Below, in pieces: positions 24,371 through 37,900 of a stretch of 64,000 nucleotides of DNA. The stretch spans positions 68,396,890 to 68,460,889 of the forward strand of contig CM075850.1 of the NCBI GenBank assembly GCA_037975125.1, read 5' to 3'. How positions within the stretch are numbered: position 1 is the stretch's first letter; every line of letters begins with the position of its first letter. This DNA is from Latrodectus hesperus. Its lineage: Eukaryota > Arthropoda > Arachnida > Araneae > Theridiidae. The position numbers were made by a program, and so were the translations under genes. Under the pieces are notes generated by a model. The model saw nothing but the letters and a program-made list of their open reading frames with translations. It was not told the origin of the DNA and did not search any database.

Positions 24371-27300
24371 AGTCACAGTAGAAGGAATATAAATATCAGT
24401 ACAAGTCAATCTTTTCAGTAAATCAATCTTTTAAAATTTAAGCTCATTCAAATTTTTTTGTGTAAACCTATATTATATTTTTGGAACAATTGTTAAAATT
24501 TACATATTTGTCAGAAGACTCTCTTAAATTCCACTATGTGTGCATAAAATCACAGTAGAAAGCCTCTTACGCAATGGTACAAACATGTGACGAAAGTAAA
24601 TATTCCAAGCAGTAGAATATGCAATTTTACTCATTATATTAATAAAATGGAGTTGATAATATGTGTAATTAATACGTCTGAATAAAAAAGAAACTCTTTT
24701 GTGAAATAAAATAAAAATAATAATAAGGTTTCTTTTTGGAAAATAATGTTTAATCGATGTCATTTTAATTTTTTATGTATTTGTTGTATTAGGTGGAAAA
24801 TAATTTCAAGTTTTTATAATGCAATTTTATGCTAATGGAATTTACTTTCTCGGTAATCCAATACTTAAGATCCATATTTATTAAATTTCTATTAATAAAG
24901 TTTATATTTTTTTTCTTTCAGTTGTGTTTGTGTGTTTTGTATATATAAGTTTATAATTTTTAAAAAATATATTCACATTTCTATTTATGTCAAAAATATT
25001 CAATTTAATATGTTTTTCTTTTTACTAAATAATTATTACGGGACAAAATTCTCTTACAAACTTTTGATGATGGTAGTGGCAAATAAAAATATTTCTGCTC
25101 AAAGGAATAAAATATTCTACATCCATCCCTTAATCCTTACTTTGCTTATAATATTGCCAATGAAAATCATTTTGACCAATGAAAATCATTTAATCAATGA
25201 AAATCATTTTGTTATTTGTATTTCTTATCTGGTGATTTTAATGCATATTTGGCCTATAATTCTCTACGTAATCTATAAGTCAGACTTACCTTACTTAAGA
25301 ATAACCCTATTTACCTAATAGTCTACGATATAGCATCACAGAGGCTCAAAAATCTGAATTTGCTATTTTAAAAGTATTGATAAAGGATTTTACAACTTCA
25401 AAAAATTATGAAGAAGTTCTCATTAAGCATTTTTTCTCACTGATACATTATGCTTATGATTTTCCCTTGAATTATTTGTACTACCTATTATTAAATTAGA
25501 AAATATTTGATAGGAGAGTGATATATTTTAATTCTTCATTAAAATTTAAGATTAAATACCACTTCGATTGTATTTTCATTATTCTCAACGTGGTTGGAAT
25601 ATGATTAATAATTAAACAAAATATAAAATACTTTTATATAATTAATATTTCGATTAAAAATATAAGTTTCATAAAAATATCGATCTTTTCTTCATAAGCA
25701 TTTTTTTTTTCATTTTTATCTTTACCAACTATACTGCTTGATTTTTGGAATTTTGTGGAATATCAGTGACCATTTCAGTGGAAAACAATTAAAATAAGCT
25801 GAAGGTGCTTAAGAATTAATGAAACATAAGTTAATATCATTTCTACAATTCATTCATTAACCACGATCATCGTATTCTTCCAGCTCGAAATACATGTGTA
25901 TTTTCATTGGTTTCACATTACATTTTTTGTGAATTCACTTTTTAAAAATATAGGCATTACATGCTAAAGCTGCTTCTCAATCATAGATACTCAGTTTTTG
26001 ATTTCATTCATGAGATTTTTTCTTGTTTCCTAGTGAAGTTTGGGAGCGTTAAAATTACCCAGATTTCAGTGACTGCGCATGCTCTGTCACAAATAATCCA
26101 GCTGGGTTCTTTTAAACTTTTCAATTTTTTTGGGAATGACTTTTAAGTACGTGAAATTTTTACAGATAATTTTCTTAAATTTCTTGGCAAGTTATAATTT
26201 AAAATTAATGTCAGCATTAGTATAACATTCCATATAAGCTACGTGTAATTTTGCATGGTAAAGAACAGGGCTAAAGGGCTACAGAAAGGCACTTCGAGTC
26301 ACCTTCAACTGAGAAAAGGATAAAAAATTGGTAGAATTAGAAAGAGTATCTAAAAAGCAATTCACAGTAAATTTAATCTATGAAACCAATATGAAACTAC
26401 GAAACAATGGTTAAATCGCTTAAGAAGTGTGCCATTTCTAATGCGTAATCCTCTGGATGTTACAGAGAACAATCTGTTATATGAGAATCTTATATGAGAA
26501 TGTAAAATTTAAACTGTTTACTTAGCTCTGAAGATAAGTGTCTGGATATCGATGAAGAATAAAAGTTATTGTTTCTCAGACATATTGGGGATATTTTCAG
26601 AATGTACTAATTTATATTTAAAATACTGTAAATTCATTATAATGAGAAGTAATAAAGTTTTCTTCTTCAAAAATGTAAATGAAAAAGGGATGTGTCTCAT
26701 ACGCCAGCAAATACGGAAACTCTTTCATGACTCCTTAACATTAAGTGTCTCATTAATTGAAATTAAATTACTCGTCAATCTACAGTAAATGAAGATTACA
26801 TATTCATTGAATGAAATTTAAAAACATAAATAAAATGTGTGTGTGGTTTTGAAGTTCAATATTAAAGTATATTACGCCAATTCTGAGTAGCATTTTTCAC
26901 TTAATTTTGGGAATGATATTTCAAATTTTACTTGTTCTATCAATTAATTTGATTAAACACAGTGGATAAAGTAGAAATACCCAATATCGGATGATAGAAC
27001 AAAAGATGAATAAGTAAAAGGTACTTTAAATTTCACTGTAAAAGAGTTGAACTGCCAATATGAAGCATCATTATTAACATAAATCGTATTGAAAAGCTAA
27101 TGATGTGAAATATCATTAGCTTTCCCACTTTTTTGTTTTGTTTATGGAAACTTTCCACTAAGCAATTTTTTGTACAGACATTAAAGATGTTCATTGCGTT
27201 TTAATCAACATTAATCTTTTAATGATTTATTTTTGATTCTGAGTATAAGAGCTCATTAGAAATTCATAATTAGTTTCAATCGCTTGTAATCTGTAATCTG

Positions 27301-27458
27301 TGAATGCTATTATTATTTTTTAAAGTTATAAATTTCAAATTTTACTTCAGTGAGTGCTCCAAGAGATCAATGTTCATATTTTAAATTAGAAAATATTCTG
27401 TAGTGTTGTTCCACAAATTTAATGGCGCTAACACAAACACACATCTCTTTTCTCACAG
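24371..27458. other. AT-rich DNA; short triplicate at 25156
   Basis: No gene is supported. An 18-19-bp unit (caatgaaaatcatttt) occurs three times at 25156-25211. The 128-residue open frame at 24932-25318 runs across it and is Ile/Phe/Leu-rich with no motif, so it is treated as chance. Confidence 0.5.
25156..25211. repeat. Short tandem triplicate, 18-19 bp
   Basis: Three copies of caatgaaaatcattt(t/a) start at 25158, 25177 and 25195. Confidence 0.9.
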
Positions 27459-27613
27459 GTTACATGCACCATCTTCCCCATTGCCAATACAGTCAGTTCC
27501 AGCAGAGGAAAAAGCTGGTAGAAGTTACCACCAACCACTTGGAAGACCGTCTATGACAACGGCCTCACGGGAACTGGCCACCAGTTCCAACAGCTTCACT
27601 CTGAAGAGACCAG
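27459..27613 (+). CDS. Candidate internal exon, Ser/Pro-rich, unknown gene
   Basis: A 155-bp segment of clearly higher GC than its surroundings lies between a strong acceptor (pyrimidine tract ending TCTCACAG) and a strong donor (CAG|GTGAGC). Only one of the three frames is open through it. It enters in phase 2 and leaves in phase 1, and encodes about 51 residues rich in Ser, Pro, Thr and basic residues (for example LHAPSSPLPIQSVPAEEKAG and ELATSSNSFTLKRP). Such content suits a disordered linker or a cytoplasmic tail. No domain or family is recognised. The exit phase matches the candidate terminal exon at 34597-34754. Upstream exons were not found in the window. Confidence 0.5.
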
Positions 27614-28215
27614 GTGAGCCGTGTCACAAATACCATCAGCAAAATAGTCCTCGATCATGGTAGTTATTCTCAATTATACTATTTGTATTCTTAGAATGAC
27701 CATTACTGAATTTCATATCTTTGTTAATACTGACAACTAATTGCTCTCTATTTTTGCATGATGCATATTCATTTTAATCTTTTATGTAGCGAAGCCATAA
27801 TATGTTCTTATTTTGCTGCATATTAGCTTTTCAAGGATGTAAACCAGTTGTTTTCTAGTAATTTTCTAACCGACTAATGTTTTATGAACTGTATAACCAT
27901 TAATCTTAACCACATGTGCTATGTTGTGATGATTAATGTTTACCAAACTGTTGCGTGTCAGGACAAAATTTATTCCATTTCAGAATTAAAAATGTATTAT
28001 TAGTTTTAAAATCTTATTACATGCTCATTTAAGCCCAAATTCAGACAAAAAAAGATATAATTATCAAAGTAAGAACTGAAAAAAATTTAAAAAATAATTG
28101 TCAGAAATAAAAACTCGTAAATTCCATTGTAGCATCTTTCTTAGAACTAAAACTTATGATTCTAATCTTCAAAATGCCGAACCTAGAAGTCAAAAATTCT
28201 GACTTGTATATAACT

Positions 28216-28259
28216 GGCGTCCATATTCATTATTTTGCAAAATAATGAATATGGACGCC
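28216..28259. repeat. Perfect 44-bp palindrome
   Basis: The arm ggcgtccatattcattattt.. is followed directly by its exact reverse complement, 22 bp per arm and no spacer, centred on the ttttgcaaaa at 28233-28242. As DNA it can extrude a cruciform; as RNA it would form one long hairpin. No flanking element was recognised. Confidence 0.95.
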
Positions 28260-31200
28260 GAAGTTCATATTTTAGAAGAAGGCTGATATTCAGAATAATA
28301 GAAATTTCACCTCAAAAAATATACTTTACTACAGAAATATCTATATAAAACATTTCAAACAATTCCTTTAAATATTGAAGTTATTAAAATGCAATAAAAT
28401 AATATACTATGTTATATGATTGAAACAAAAATATTATTTGTAAAAAAAACACATTAACATTTTAAACATATAACTATATATAATCTGTGTAATTCATATT
28501 TTCTTGTAAACTGTAAATTTTGAAAATTTTATAAATAAATGTATAAACAATAATATAAAATATTCATTTTGAACCGTAATTATCACATCACAGAACATAA
28601 AAAGGTACTTTTTCATCATAACCCCGCTCATGATCTAAAGAAATAACAAGTTTCTTAAGGAGAAGCGAAAATAATATAAAATAGATATGATGATTTTAAT
28701 GGGTGAAAATAAATTTTTAATTTAAATATATTCCAATTGAATTTTTTTTGCACAAAAATGGACTGAAGATGGATAAACAAAGCTAAAGCAAATTGATTCA
28801 GAAGATAGCTTGGTGATAATTTTGTCCATTAAGAGGAGCATTAAGATCACAGGTCGTCAAGGATACAAAACAGCAAATACAGCAAAATTTAATTCTGTTT
28901 CATTGAAAAAAAGGTATTATTCTTTATAAGTTCGCAATCAACTATCGATGCGATTGTTAAGCAGTTTCCGCCAGAAAACAATGGCATTTAAATAGTTTTT
29001 GTCAATAATTATTTAATTTATAAAACGTAAATAAAATGTTTCTAATTTTTTAGTAGTTTCTAAAACCTTTTTAAACAATACATGATGCAAACATATTATT
29101 TGTGACAGCAATTTACGATTTTTTTTCTTTCGAATTACGGTAATTATTATCATATTTGAAAGCAATATAATGGAAAAATACCTAAAAAATGTAAGTATAA
29201 TCTTTTAATTACTTGAAAAATGTATACAGAAAAAATTTCAAATTTTGATAGTTTAAAAAAATTCTGCATTTCTTACAATTTAGGGAAGAAATATCGAATG
29301 AATAATTGGGAGTATGTATTTTATATTAGGTTAAATTAGGTAAGAAAAATAAATTACTTTCAAAGACCAAATATTTATAGAATTTAGTAATATTTTCGTT
29401 GTCTCCAATGAAATAAAGAATGCATTTCACTCTCTTGACGAAAGCATGTTATGGACTGAATCGCAACTAAATTTGTGCTATTTTATGAACATTTACTTAA
29501 TGAATGATATTTTTTATTTTCGTATAAATCTAACGAAAGTACCCCTTTATTTACCATCTGGTCAGTATTCTGTGAGACTGTAACAAAGATACTATTCCTA
29601 GAAATAAGACAAAATTTCACATATCAATAAATGTGTATATAGAACTTTTAATGTTAAAACTTCTAATTAGAACCGTCATCAAATAGCAAAAATGTTATCT
29701 TAAAGTTTTTAGTTACTTTTGAAATTTATATATTTATACAAAAACAGAAATATGTTTTTCATTGTATTTGAGAGCAGTATTCTTAGATCTCCGCTCGATT
29801 TATAATAATAAAAAATAATTCTCTCTCAAATTTAAATTTAATTTCATTTCTCTTTCAACTAGGAACGTGACATTGATTATTAATAAAACAAAATAAAACT
29901 AAATTTTTCTATTTGATAAAACTATTTGAAAAACATCATGAGGAAAAGTTTTCTTTTTGAGAAATCATAAGTTATTTATTCGAATATATAATAGTGTCAA
30001 ATGATATTTTGCACTAACAAGTTTTGATTTCCCTCAAAAGCAAAAGTTAAGCAATTATTTTCATTTTTTTCTCTTTTAAAAATCTATGTAATTGTTACTG
30101 TGCAAAATCATATTTAAATTTTACTCTTTATTCCAAAATAATATAAAACATTTGAATTGAAATGAAGTAAATAAAATTTACGACATGAATTTACCTTCAT
30201 TTTTATATAACTGACTCTTATTAATCTAACAACTTTAGAAATCAATACATTATAGCTTTTGATAGTTTGGTGCCTAAAGGGTTAAATTTAATTTTTAAGG
30301 AGTGCAGAATAATTATTTCCTATCAAAATAATTAAAAATTCAGTAACTAAAGCATCATTAAATGCTTTTACGTATCGAATCATAGCTATAAATTTGTAAA
30401 CGAAAATGTATCTATTTTTTACAAACGGAAAATAAAAGAAAATTACTAAGCATATTTTATTTTTTCGAATGGATTTACGCTTATTTTATTATTAAGAATA
30501 GAAATTATCATCAAGCTTTGCGAAATCCTTCGATGACGAACAATGCAAAAGTCATTGATTTTTAAGCATATGAATACACAATAGCTCTTTTTTTTTCTTT
30601 TAGTGAGTATTTTTCAGTTAAAGTTCCGGTTTTTTTCTTTTTCGGAAGTTTGCTTAGATTTTCTTTTTGAATTGCGAAATAGCTTACTTTACATATTTTT
30701 GCTTAGTAATAAGTTTTAACATCGTAAATATATAATACAATCTTCTTTGTTTGAACTTCGCTGCATAAAAAACCGATAACTTTCACAAGTGTCAATTATG
30801 CATTATTATAACTTGTTTAGATAATGACTAAAAAAGGAATTTTCAGAATTTTTATTAACTATAAAGTAGATTTTTACACTTTATAATATAAAAAGAAAAT
30901 ATATTTAATTCCCTTCTAATTATGTTTTCTGAAATATTTGCATAAAAATGTTTGTATTAAAATAAATCTTTATATTTCGTAATTCAATAAAATTTTGAAT
31001 TTTAATATGTTAAACCTAAATTGGAAAAAGCGTTGCTTGAAATTATTTATATCAGCATATATTTAAATACAATGTGAAAAATTTTTAAAAAATCTCTAGA
31101 TAATTAGAAAAAGGTTTTTAAAAAATGTTTGTTTTCTAAAATAATATTTCGAATTGGCCAATACTGTAGTTTCTGGAAGGAACACCGTAACATTTATGTT

Positions 31201-31354
31201 TAAATTTTTAGAAGTGCTGCATTCCTACCGATACTGTATTTACACTCACTTTAAACTTATTTTACTGTGATATGTTAAAGGTGTTGTAATTGTGTAGAAG
31301 TTAGTGAAAACATTGCTAATAGCATCAGTAATCAAAGCACTGTATCTGTCCCTA

Positions 31355-31765
31355 TATAAAGAAGTTTTATATCCTCAGAACTATCTTTGGCCCAGTGTAG
31401 GAAGAAGGACGTTGGAGAGTCGGATACATTTTAAGTTGTACAGGCTCTATAGATCACCGCAGATTAAACAAATCATCAGTGTAACCGATTAAGATGGCTT
31501 GACCCTGTTTGGAAAAACCCTGATGATAATCCCACAAAAATCTTAATATTTAATAAACCTGATGGAGCCCGAGCTAAAGAAAGACCACCTACTAGATCGT
31601 TGGATGATACTGAAAGAGACCTAAATACTTCAAAAATCGAGAATTCGCGAAGAGTTGTGCCAATGGTAGAAAACGCTGGAGGGAGTATGTAGTTGAGACA
31701 GCCAAGTCCTATAAAGGCCTGTTGTGCCTGTGAACAAAGAAGAGCTTTTGCATTAAAATTGACAG
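31355..31765 (+). pseudogene. RTE-like reverse transcriptase C-terminal relic
   Basis: Plus-strand text across frames matches the distal tail of the same RT class as the relic at 23190-24370. ILRTIFGPV and LYRLYRSPQI match the LRRIFGPV and ELYxLYxEPDI tail segments. Then follow DNPTKILIFNKPDGARAKER, PPTRSLDDTERDL and SRRVVPM.., matching the RGRPxxRWLDxVExDL region. There are stops and frameshifts. No palm or endonuclease precedes it, so it is a 5'-truncated copy, as expected of LINE insertions. No poly(A) is obvious downstream. Confidence 0.75.
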
Positions 31766-34214
31766 ATTTGACTTTCACTTGAACTATTCAGACTGATTGG
31801 TTACTGATGTCCTTGAGCTATTTACATTATGATTCAGATCAAAATTTTCTAAATCTTTTATAATTCGAATGTTTGAAAATTGGATATTGTAGGCTTTACA
31901 AGATGTACAGCTTGATGTTTTTTAGCCAATAAGTAAAATGTTAAGTTTTTCTTCATTAAATTTGATATCTCATTGTTCATAATACAATATAAGTATTATG
32001 AATATGAATTTCTTTCAGTGAGTAAGTATATAAGTACATTTGTAAATTTAAATGTATTTTTAATATTTCGTTTCTATAATTTAATTTTCACTTACGTTTT
32101 CATTTCATACATCTTTTATTAGCTGATACGGCATACATCTCAAAGCATTGTCAAGATTTAGGGATTATGATGTTCCTTGTAATGGCATTTACAGTTTCAT
32201 TAAATCATTTATGTGGCAAAGTGGCAGAAACTACAGTATATTTGTTGCGATAATAAATTGTAATTTATGGCCAGCGTTGCCATTAGGCTTTCTTTAAATT
32301 TTTGTAATTAATTATAAATCAGGGCTGTGATATTATTCACATCATTTCATTAAAAATGATTGCCTTAAATAGTTTAAGAATGTTCTAATTCAACTTCCGT
32401 TCTAATTATTGCTTAAAAGAAATTAGAATAATGTAAAAACTATTTTTAAAGAACTTCTATTTCAAAAATTTTAAATGAGTATATATTTTAACTTTACAAA
32501 ACTAATGGATATGTTTTATTAAATTTTGAAAAGAATTAAAAATTGCGTTACAAATCAATTTGTATTTTTATTAAACACATGTTTTAACTGATAATGTTTC
32601 TTTACAATTCTAAAATTTAAATTGAACTATATTGGTAACAAGAAAATACTTCAGTTATAGAAAACGATGCTGATTACATAATTAAAAATTTTAACACTCT
32701 TTCATACTTCAAGCATCATTAAAATGATGTACATTCTTCATTAAAACATTCATTATTATTACACAATACTGAAGCTATCTGCATATTTCTTTTATCCCCT
32801 TAAATTAATAGCATAGATATTATAACAGATAATATAGAAAATCTAATATGTATGAAAGCTGAATAAAAATTTGGAAATAGATCATTTGACTGAAAATTAT
32901 AATTTCACAACAAATGAGCTGTTCCGTTAATGATAATTGCTTCTTTTTTTCCTCAAACTCATCATACGACATATTTAAGAAATTAAATATGAATTCAGCG
33001 AACTTGATTGAATCCAGAAATTTAAATTTCTAGTATTACAATGACAAATTGGGTGCAGTCATAATTAGGAGAATCAATAAATAGTTGACATAATGCAAAA
33101 AATACCACCAATTTTTTCTCACAAAATAAGAAATAATTAGAATTAAAAGTAAAGTTACTTAGATAACTTTTGAGAACGTCAAGTGGTAACACTGTATTTG
33201 TTCAACTGCATTTTAGAACTTTATAGTTTAATTTCTCCATCCAATTTCGAAACCAATCAATATTGTTATCAGTAGAATAGATGAATCATGACTTAAAATA
33301 ATCAAAATAATTTCTACAAAAATAATTTGTCAGAGAAAAATGCAGTTTACTCAGAAAAATGACAAATTTTGTATTTTAAATATGGAATTTTTTTTTAAGA
33401 AATCGATTTATAAATTTAATTATTCCTTATTTATACTAAGTTCAGAAAGAATGATAGTAGAAAGATCAAAAGTGTGGATTCAGAAAAATAATACTAAAAG
33501 TGCTTCAGTGTAATACATAATGAGCTAGAAAACCAAAAGTATTGTTATGATGCCTACAATTATTTGAATTTGCTCTATTGCAAGAGGTTAAAATTTCAAT
33601 GAATATTTTTGAAACTAATTTCAAGCACCAGTATATAATAAAAGTAGGTTTTTATTACAAATGGTTAAACATTTTTATTCGGGAATTATATACATGCAAA
33701 TAAATGTAATTTTAACAAATATTAGGCATAGTTAATTTCTCTGACATTTTTTACAGTCTTTATTTTTTACGCTATATTTCCTAAACTATATCTATTTTAA
33801 TTGCTTTTTAAGTTATTTTTTTCAGCTCACATTCATTTGTTTTTGTGTATACTTAACAAATTTATCGGTTGACTTTTTTTTAATTTTTAAAAAACTTTTG
33901 GTAAAGAATTGAACAAGTTATTTTTCATGATAGTAAGAATTCGAAAGTAAAATTATTAAAAAATCTAAGTTTTATATAATCGTACGCTTCACAAAATATT
34001 TGAATTTTTACAGTTTTAAATTACGCCTTTTCTTTCTACTTTTTCACATGCTTGAAGCACAAGATTACAGAATTATGAAACAATTTTCTAACATTCCAAA
34101 TGTTTTCATAAATACTTCTTAAACTGAGAAATATTATTTACTTTGTGAATAATCACGATCATATGATCATAATGTTTACAGTAAAGTGTTATTAAAAAAT
34201 ATTAAGCTTCTTGT

Positions 34215-34280
34215 TGAAATGGTTAATGTCCTGGCTTTCAGTTCAATAGTTCGTAAATTTGACTCCCATTTCAAGCGTAT
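34215..34280 (+). other. Weak tRNA-like / SINE-like patch
   Basis: The stretch contains an A-box-like atggttaatgtcctgg and, about 20 bases on, a B-box-like gttcgtaaatttgactccc. This resembles a degraded tRNA or a tRNA-derived SINE head. Acceptor-stem pairing is not convincing, so it is not a working tRNA. It may be chance. Confidence 0.2.
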
Positions 34281-34596
34281 GTAATAAATCAAATCAAAAT
34301 TTTAAACTATAAATTTCGGAAGAATCAGCCTTCGTTAACAAAACTTTTTTGTAGAGAGCGATAAGGAAACAAATCACAAGAATATCAATCAATGTGGCTC
34401 TGATGGATGTTCTTACTCATTGTCAATGTTGTAAGACAGTATCTTTATTACAATACTCAGTGTTCATACCTATGCATATTCAATATTCCAAGATCTTTTA
34501 TCCTTGGAAATTAATTTATAATCATTCATTCCTCTTTCACAAAAATAATTATTTTAAAATTCCTTCAAACTAATTAATTTTAATATTTATTTTCAG

Positions 34597-34754
34597 AATT
34601 AACAAAAAATTGTCTCCTGAACTTCCAGTGCCACAACGCTGCCTCTGTCTCATTTCGTGCGGCAAGAAATCGCAGCAAGAGAACTACTCATCTCGGCTCG
34701 ATCATGAGCGTATTTTCACTATCTTCGAAACAAAACATACCAGAATTATCCTGA
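34597..34754 (+). CDS. Candidate terminal exon, basic tail, unknown gene
   Basis: This segment of raised GC follows an acceptor (TATTTTCAG at 34588-34596). Entered in phase 1, as the 27459-27613 exon would require, it encodes E + 51 residues and stops at TGA 34752-34754. The text is basic and Ser-rich (for example SVSFRAARNRSKRTTHLGS). An alternative phase-2 reading stays open to 34849 and begins INKKLSPELPVPQ; sequence alone does not decide. AATAAA at 34991-34996 could be the polyadenylation signal, giving a 3' UTR of about 240 bases. No family is recognised; a cytoplasmic tail of a membrane protein is one guess, with no direct support. Confidence 0.45.
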
Positions 34755-34990
34755 ATCATTTTAGTCATAATGAAATGAGCTCTACCTTTTTAGCAGCTTT
34801 CAGGCACTTTGCAAAACTACAAAAGTCTGATTTTGTTTTATGTTTATGAAAAATGTTTTTGAAACACAAATCCTTTTTGAACAACAGGTATATTTTAAAA
34901 TTCATAATATTACTTCAAGTCAAGTATTTATCATATCAGCCGAAATATGCGTGACATAATTTTCTTAATGTTTTCTTAAATTATGACTTC

Positions 34991-34996
34991 AATAAA
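34991..34996 (+). promoter_or_regulatory. Possible polyadenylation signal AATAAA
   Basis: It lies about 240 bases after the stop of the candidate terminal exon. The hexamer is frequent by chance in DNA this AT-rich, so it is only supportive. Confidence 0.25.
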
Positions 34997-34999
34997 ACC

Positions 35000-37900
35000 G
35001 TAAAGGATTTACTAATAATTTTCATTTCGAGTGAGATCTGAGCTAGTAAAGGTTTTTTGTGTTATTTTCTACAAACACTCCCCACTGACTTTTTTTTTTT
35101 CTTTTTTGGTGGTTGAGGAAACCCAATGCTATTTTTAACAGAACTAATAAAGGCATATATTAAAAGGATATTCAAGTGATAAATAATAAGGTATCGAATC
35201 GATATATTGTTCTTAAAATACCTCATGAATTGTAAAGTAAAAAACGGAAATATTTACTTAAAATTTTTAAAAAATTAGCAAAAATTAAGACACTAAACAA
35301 GAAAAATAAAAACATTGATATTTGTCAAAAACTTTTTATATGAGTATTTCTTAAAATCCACATTTGCTTTCGCTTACATTCTTCAAAATTAACATACAAT
35401 TTCCTTTAAATGAAATTTCAATAAAAGTACCACTTTAAAGCTCATTTCAATTTGACAAAATGATTAACTATTCGTTTCATAGTATAACAGGCTATAATTT
35501 ACCTGGAACTTCCAACTTTCTTTATGCTTAATGCATAAAATTCTTATTTAAAATTGTAATTTGTATTGAAAGCAGAAAAATGTTTTGGCGCGATTTTTGC
35601 CATGCTTGGCGAAGCATTTAGAACAAAAACACCATCCTTATTCTTCGAATACACTGTGATCCACTTTTACACATGTTGCACTTTTTCTACTTGAGACAAA
35701 TGGTTGCTTAAAGAGGCACAATTAATGGTACATACTCTGCCAATGAAATGAAACTTCTGATCATTATAGCGTCATAATAAAAATATTTGTATGAATATAG
35801 TGTTATATAAATGAAACTTTTTACCATAATGACACCTGAAAGCTAAGTGCTTGCCATATTAATTTATTATAGAACTTGGATTATATCTTATGGTAATTTC
35901 CCCATAGTGATGTATAGCTTTGAATTTTGAACAAAGTAGTACCCGGCAACAAAACAGGATACATTGCTAAACGTCCAAATCTAATTCCAGGTAAATTACA
36001 GCTTAGTATCACTAGTAAAACATAAGAGTAGAGATCTGAACACTGTACAGCTGTTGTAATGTGCAGCTAGTACACGGAGATTCTCCGGCTTCAGCCTCCA
36101 ACCACCTGTCTTCGAACTCTGAAATCGCCATGAAAAACAAAACTACTTAACTTTTCATGCCCTTCTGAACCCAGTTCATTGTACATAAACTACAGGGCTT
36201 TTAGAATTAAAAAAAAATTATGCACGGTGCTATCTACAAGAAAAACAAAATGCGAACAGTCAAGTTCCGAAAGAATGCTCATTCCTTTTGTTCTCGTCTG
36301 TTTTTTGCAAATCGCTTGGTTTTGCCAGGATAATTTCATTGTGCTCAAGTTATTACGAGGAATTAGAATTAAAACATTTCAACAAAACTTCCACTGACCT
36401 ACAGTTGATATTAGGCTTAAAGAATGAAACTGGTTATCTATAACCGGAACCACAACCCTCGTGGACGATATCAAACCATGCCTCATGTGTCTTTCAGACG
36501 ATGGAGGACAAAGAACTCTTTATATATGCAAATTGGACGATAAAGGAATACTTTTCTGCCTTTTTTTCTCTCTGAAGCGTTTAAGGGAGATTGAACAAAG
36601 GTGCATTTTTTACATTTCGAATTTTACGGAATGATCTCAGATTTGCGAGTGACCATTATAGCTGTTGAAAAATATTTTTTAATTTAAAAATTGTTATTAT
36701 TTTTGCAAATATAAAGTAAGTGTTGAAAGTTGTTGTAAAACTATAATTGTAATTATTTTGTGTTTGTGAGAAATTTAATAGAATGTTATGTTTAAAATAT
36801 TTTCAAAAATATAATTAGATTTAAAATATGATCTAATAATTTCATTAAAAACATTGAAATCTATTATTATACTTTTGTGCTTAGAAACTGTAGCACATTT
36901 TTCAAAATAATAGAATAGAATTTCCCTTTATATAAAAAACCCAAAATTAAGATTAAATTATTTAAAAATTAAAGTACTGTAAATGTGTGTGTGCAAGTGT
37001 AATACAATTTAACTTTTAAAAATTAAACAGTCCATTAGATTTACAACCTTTGCATGTACGGTCGAACAAATGCAAACTATGCAAGCATATGTGTAATTAT
37101 GAATCATACAAATGACTCATAACTTGTTGATTGTTTCATCAATACGGATCATACATAACTAAAGTTGTTGATACATGAGCTAAAAACAAACTGTATTTTT
37201 TCTTGATCAATTACTTCAGTAAATAAATAGGACTTGTAGTGGAGAATGCTGTAACTTTAGAGTTATATGTGATACTTTTTTTCAGTACCATTCAAGAACC
37301 AAAGTCAAATTAACTATATCCCTATCTATGTAATTAATGAATAATTTCTGCTATTAATTTGCGAATTTATTCTAAGAAATTAGCAAAATGAATTTTCAAC
37401 ATGGAATACAATGATTTATTTGATAATTGTTTGCCCTCCCTTCGAATTATTCTTAAAAAGTTGATGAAAGATTTTTTTATAATAACAAGTACAATTTCCT
37501 CATAGAATCTTTGAACTTTTAAATCTTCAAAAGCTTCTAAATTCCTTATATTAAACTATAAAAATTTTTATAAGAATAGAGTTGACAAAAAATTTAGAAA
37601 TTCAATTCATATACTATTGAAGCCATTTGATATTTAGTCATAAAGAATGTGTGCTTTATCGAACGTTTTTTTGTATTTAATTAATATATTTTTAATTTTT
37701 CTTATTTAATGTATTCAACAAAGTCAAAACATAAATTCAATTTTTACAAAAAATATTGTAAACATTATTTATAATGAGCATTTCATTATGACATATCAGT
37801 ATCATTTAATAAGAAAAAGCTGAAATAATATAATACAAAACAAAAAATTAATTAATAAATATTGATTTTTTTAAAGAAAATTAGATGTAGTTTTATTCAC

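Larger units (their letters stand above)
27614..34596 (+). other. Possible 7-kb intron holding repeats
   Basis: If the flanking exon candidates belong together, this is one intron, GTGAGC at the donor and TTTTCAG at the acceptor. It is AT-rich and contains a 44-bp palindrome (28216-28259), an RT C-terminal relic (31355-31765) and a weak tRNA-like patch near 34220. No further splice-flanked coding segment was seen inside. Confidence 0.4.

Noticed and set aside
24932..25318. 128-residue plus-strand open frame
   Set aside because: It crosses a short tandem triplicate and is Ile/Phe-rich with no domain; chance is likelier.
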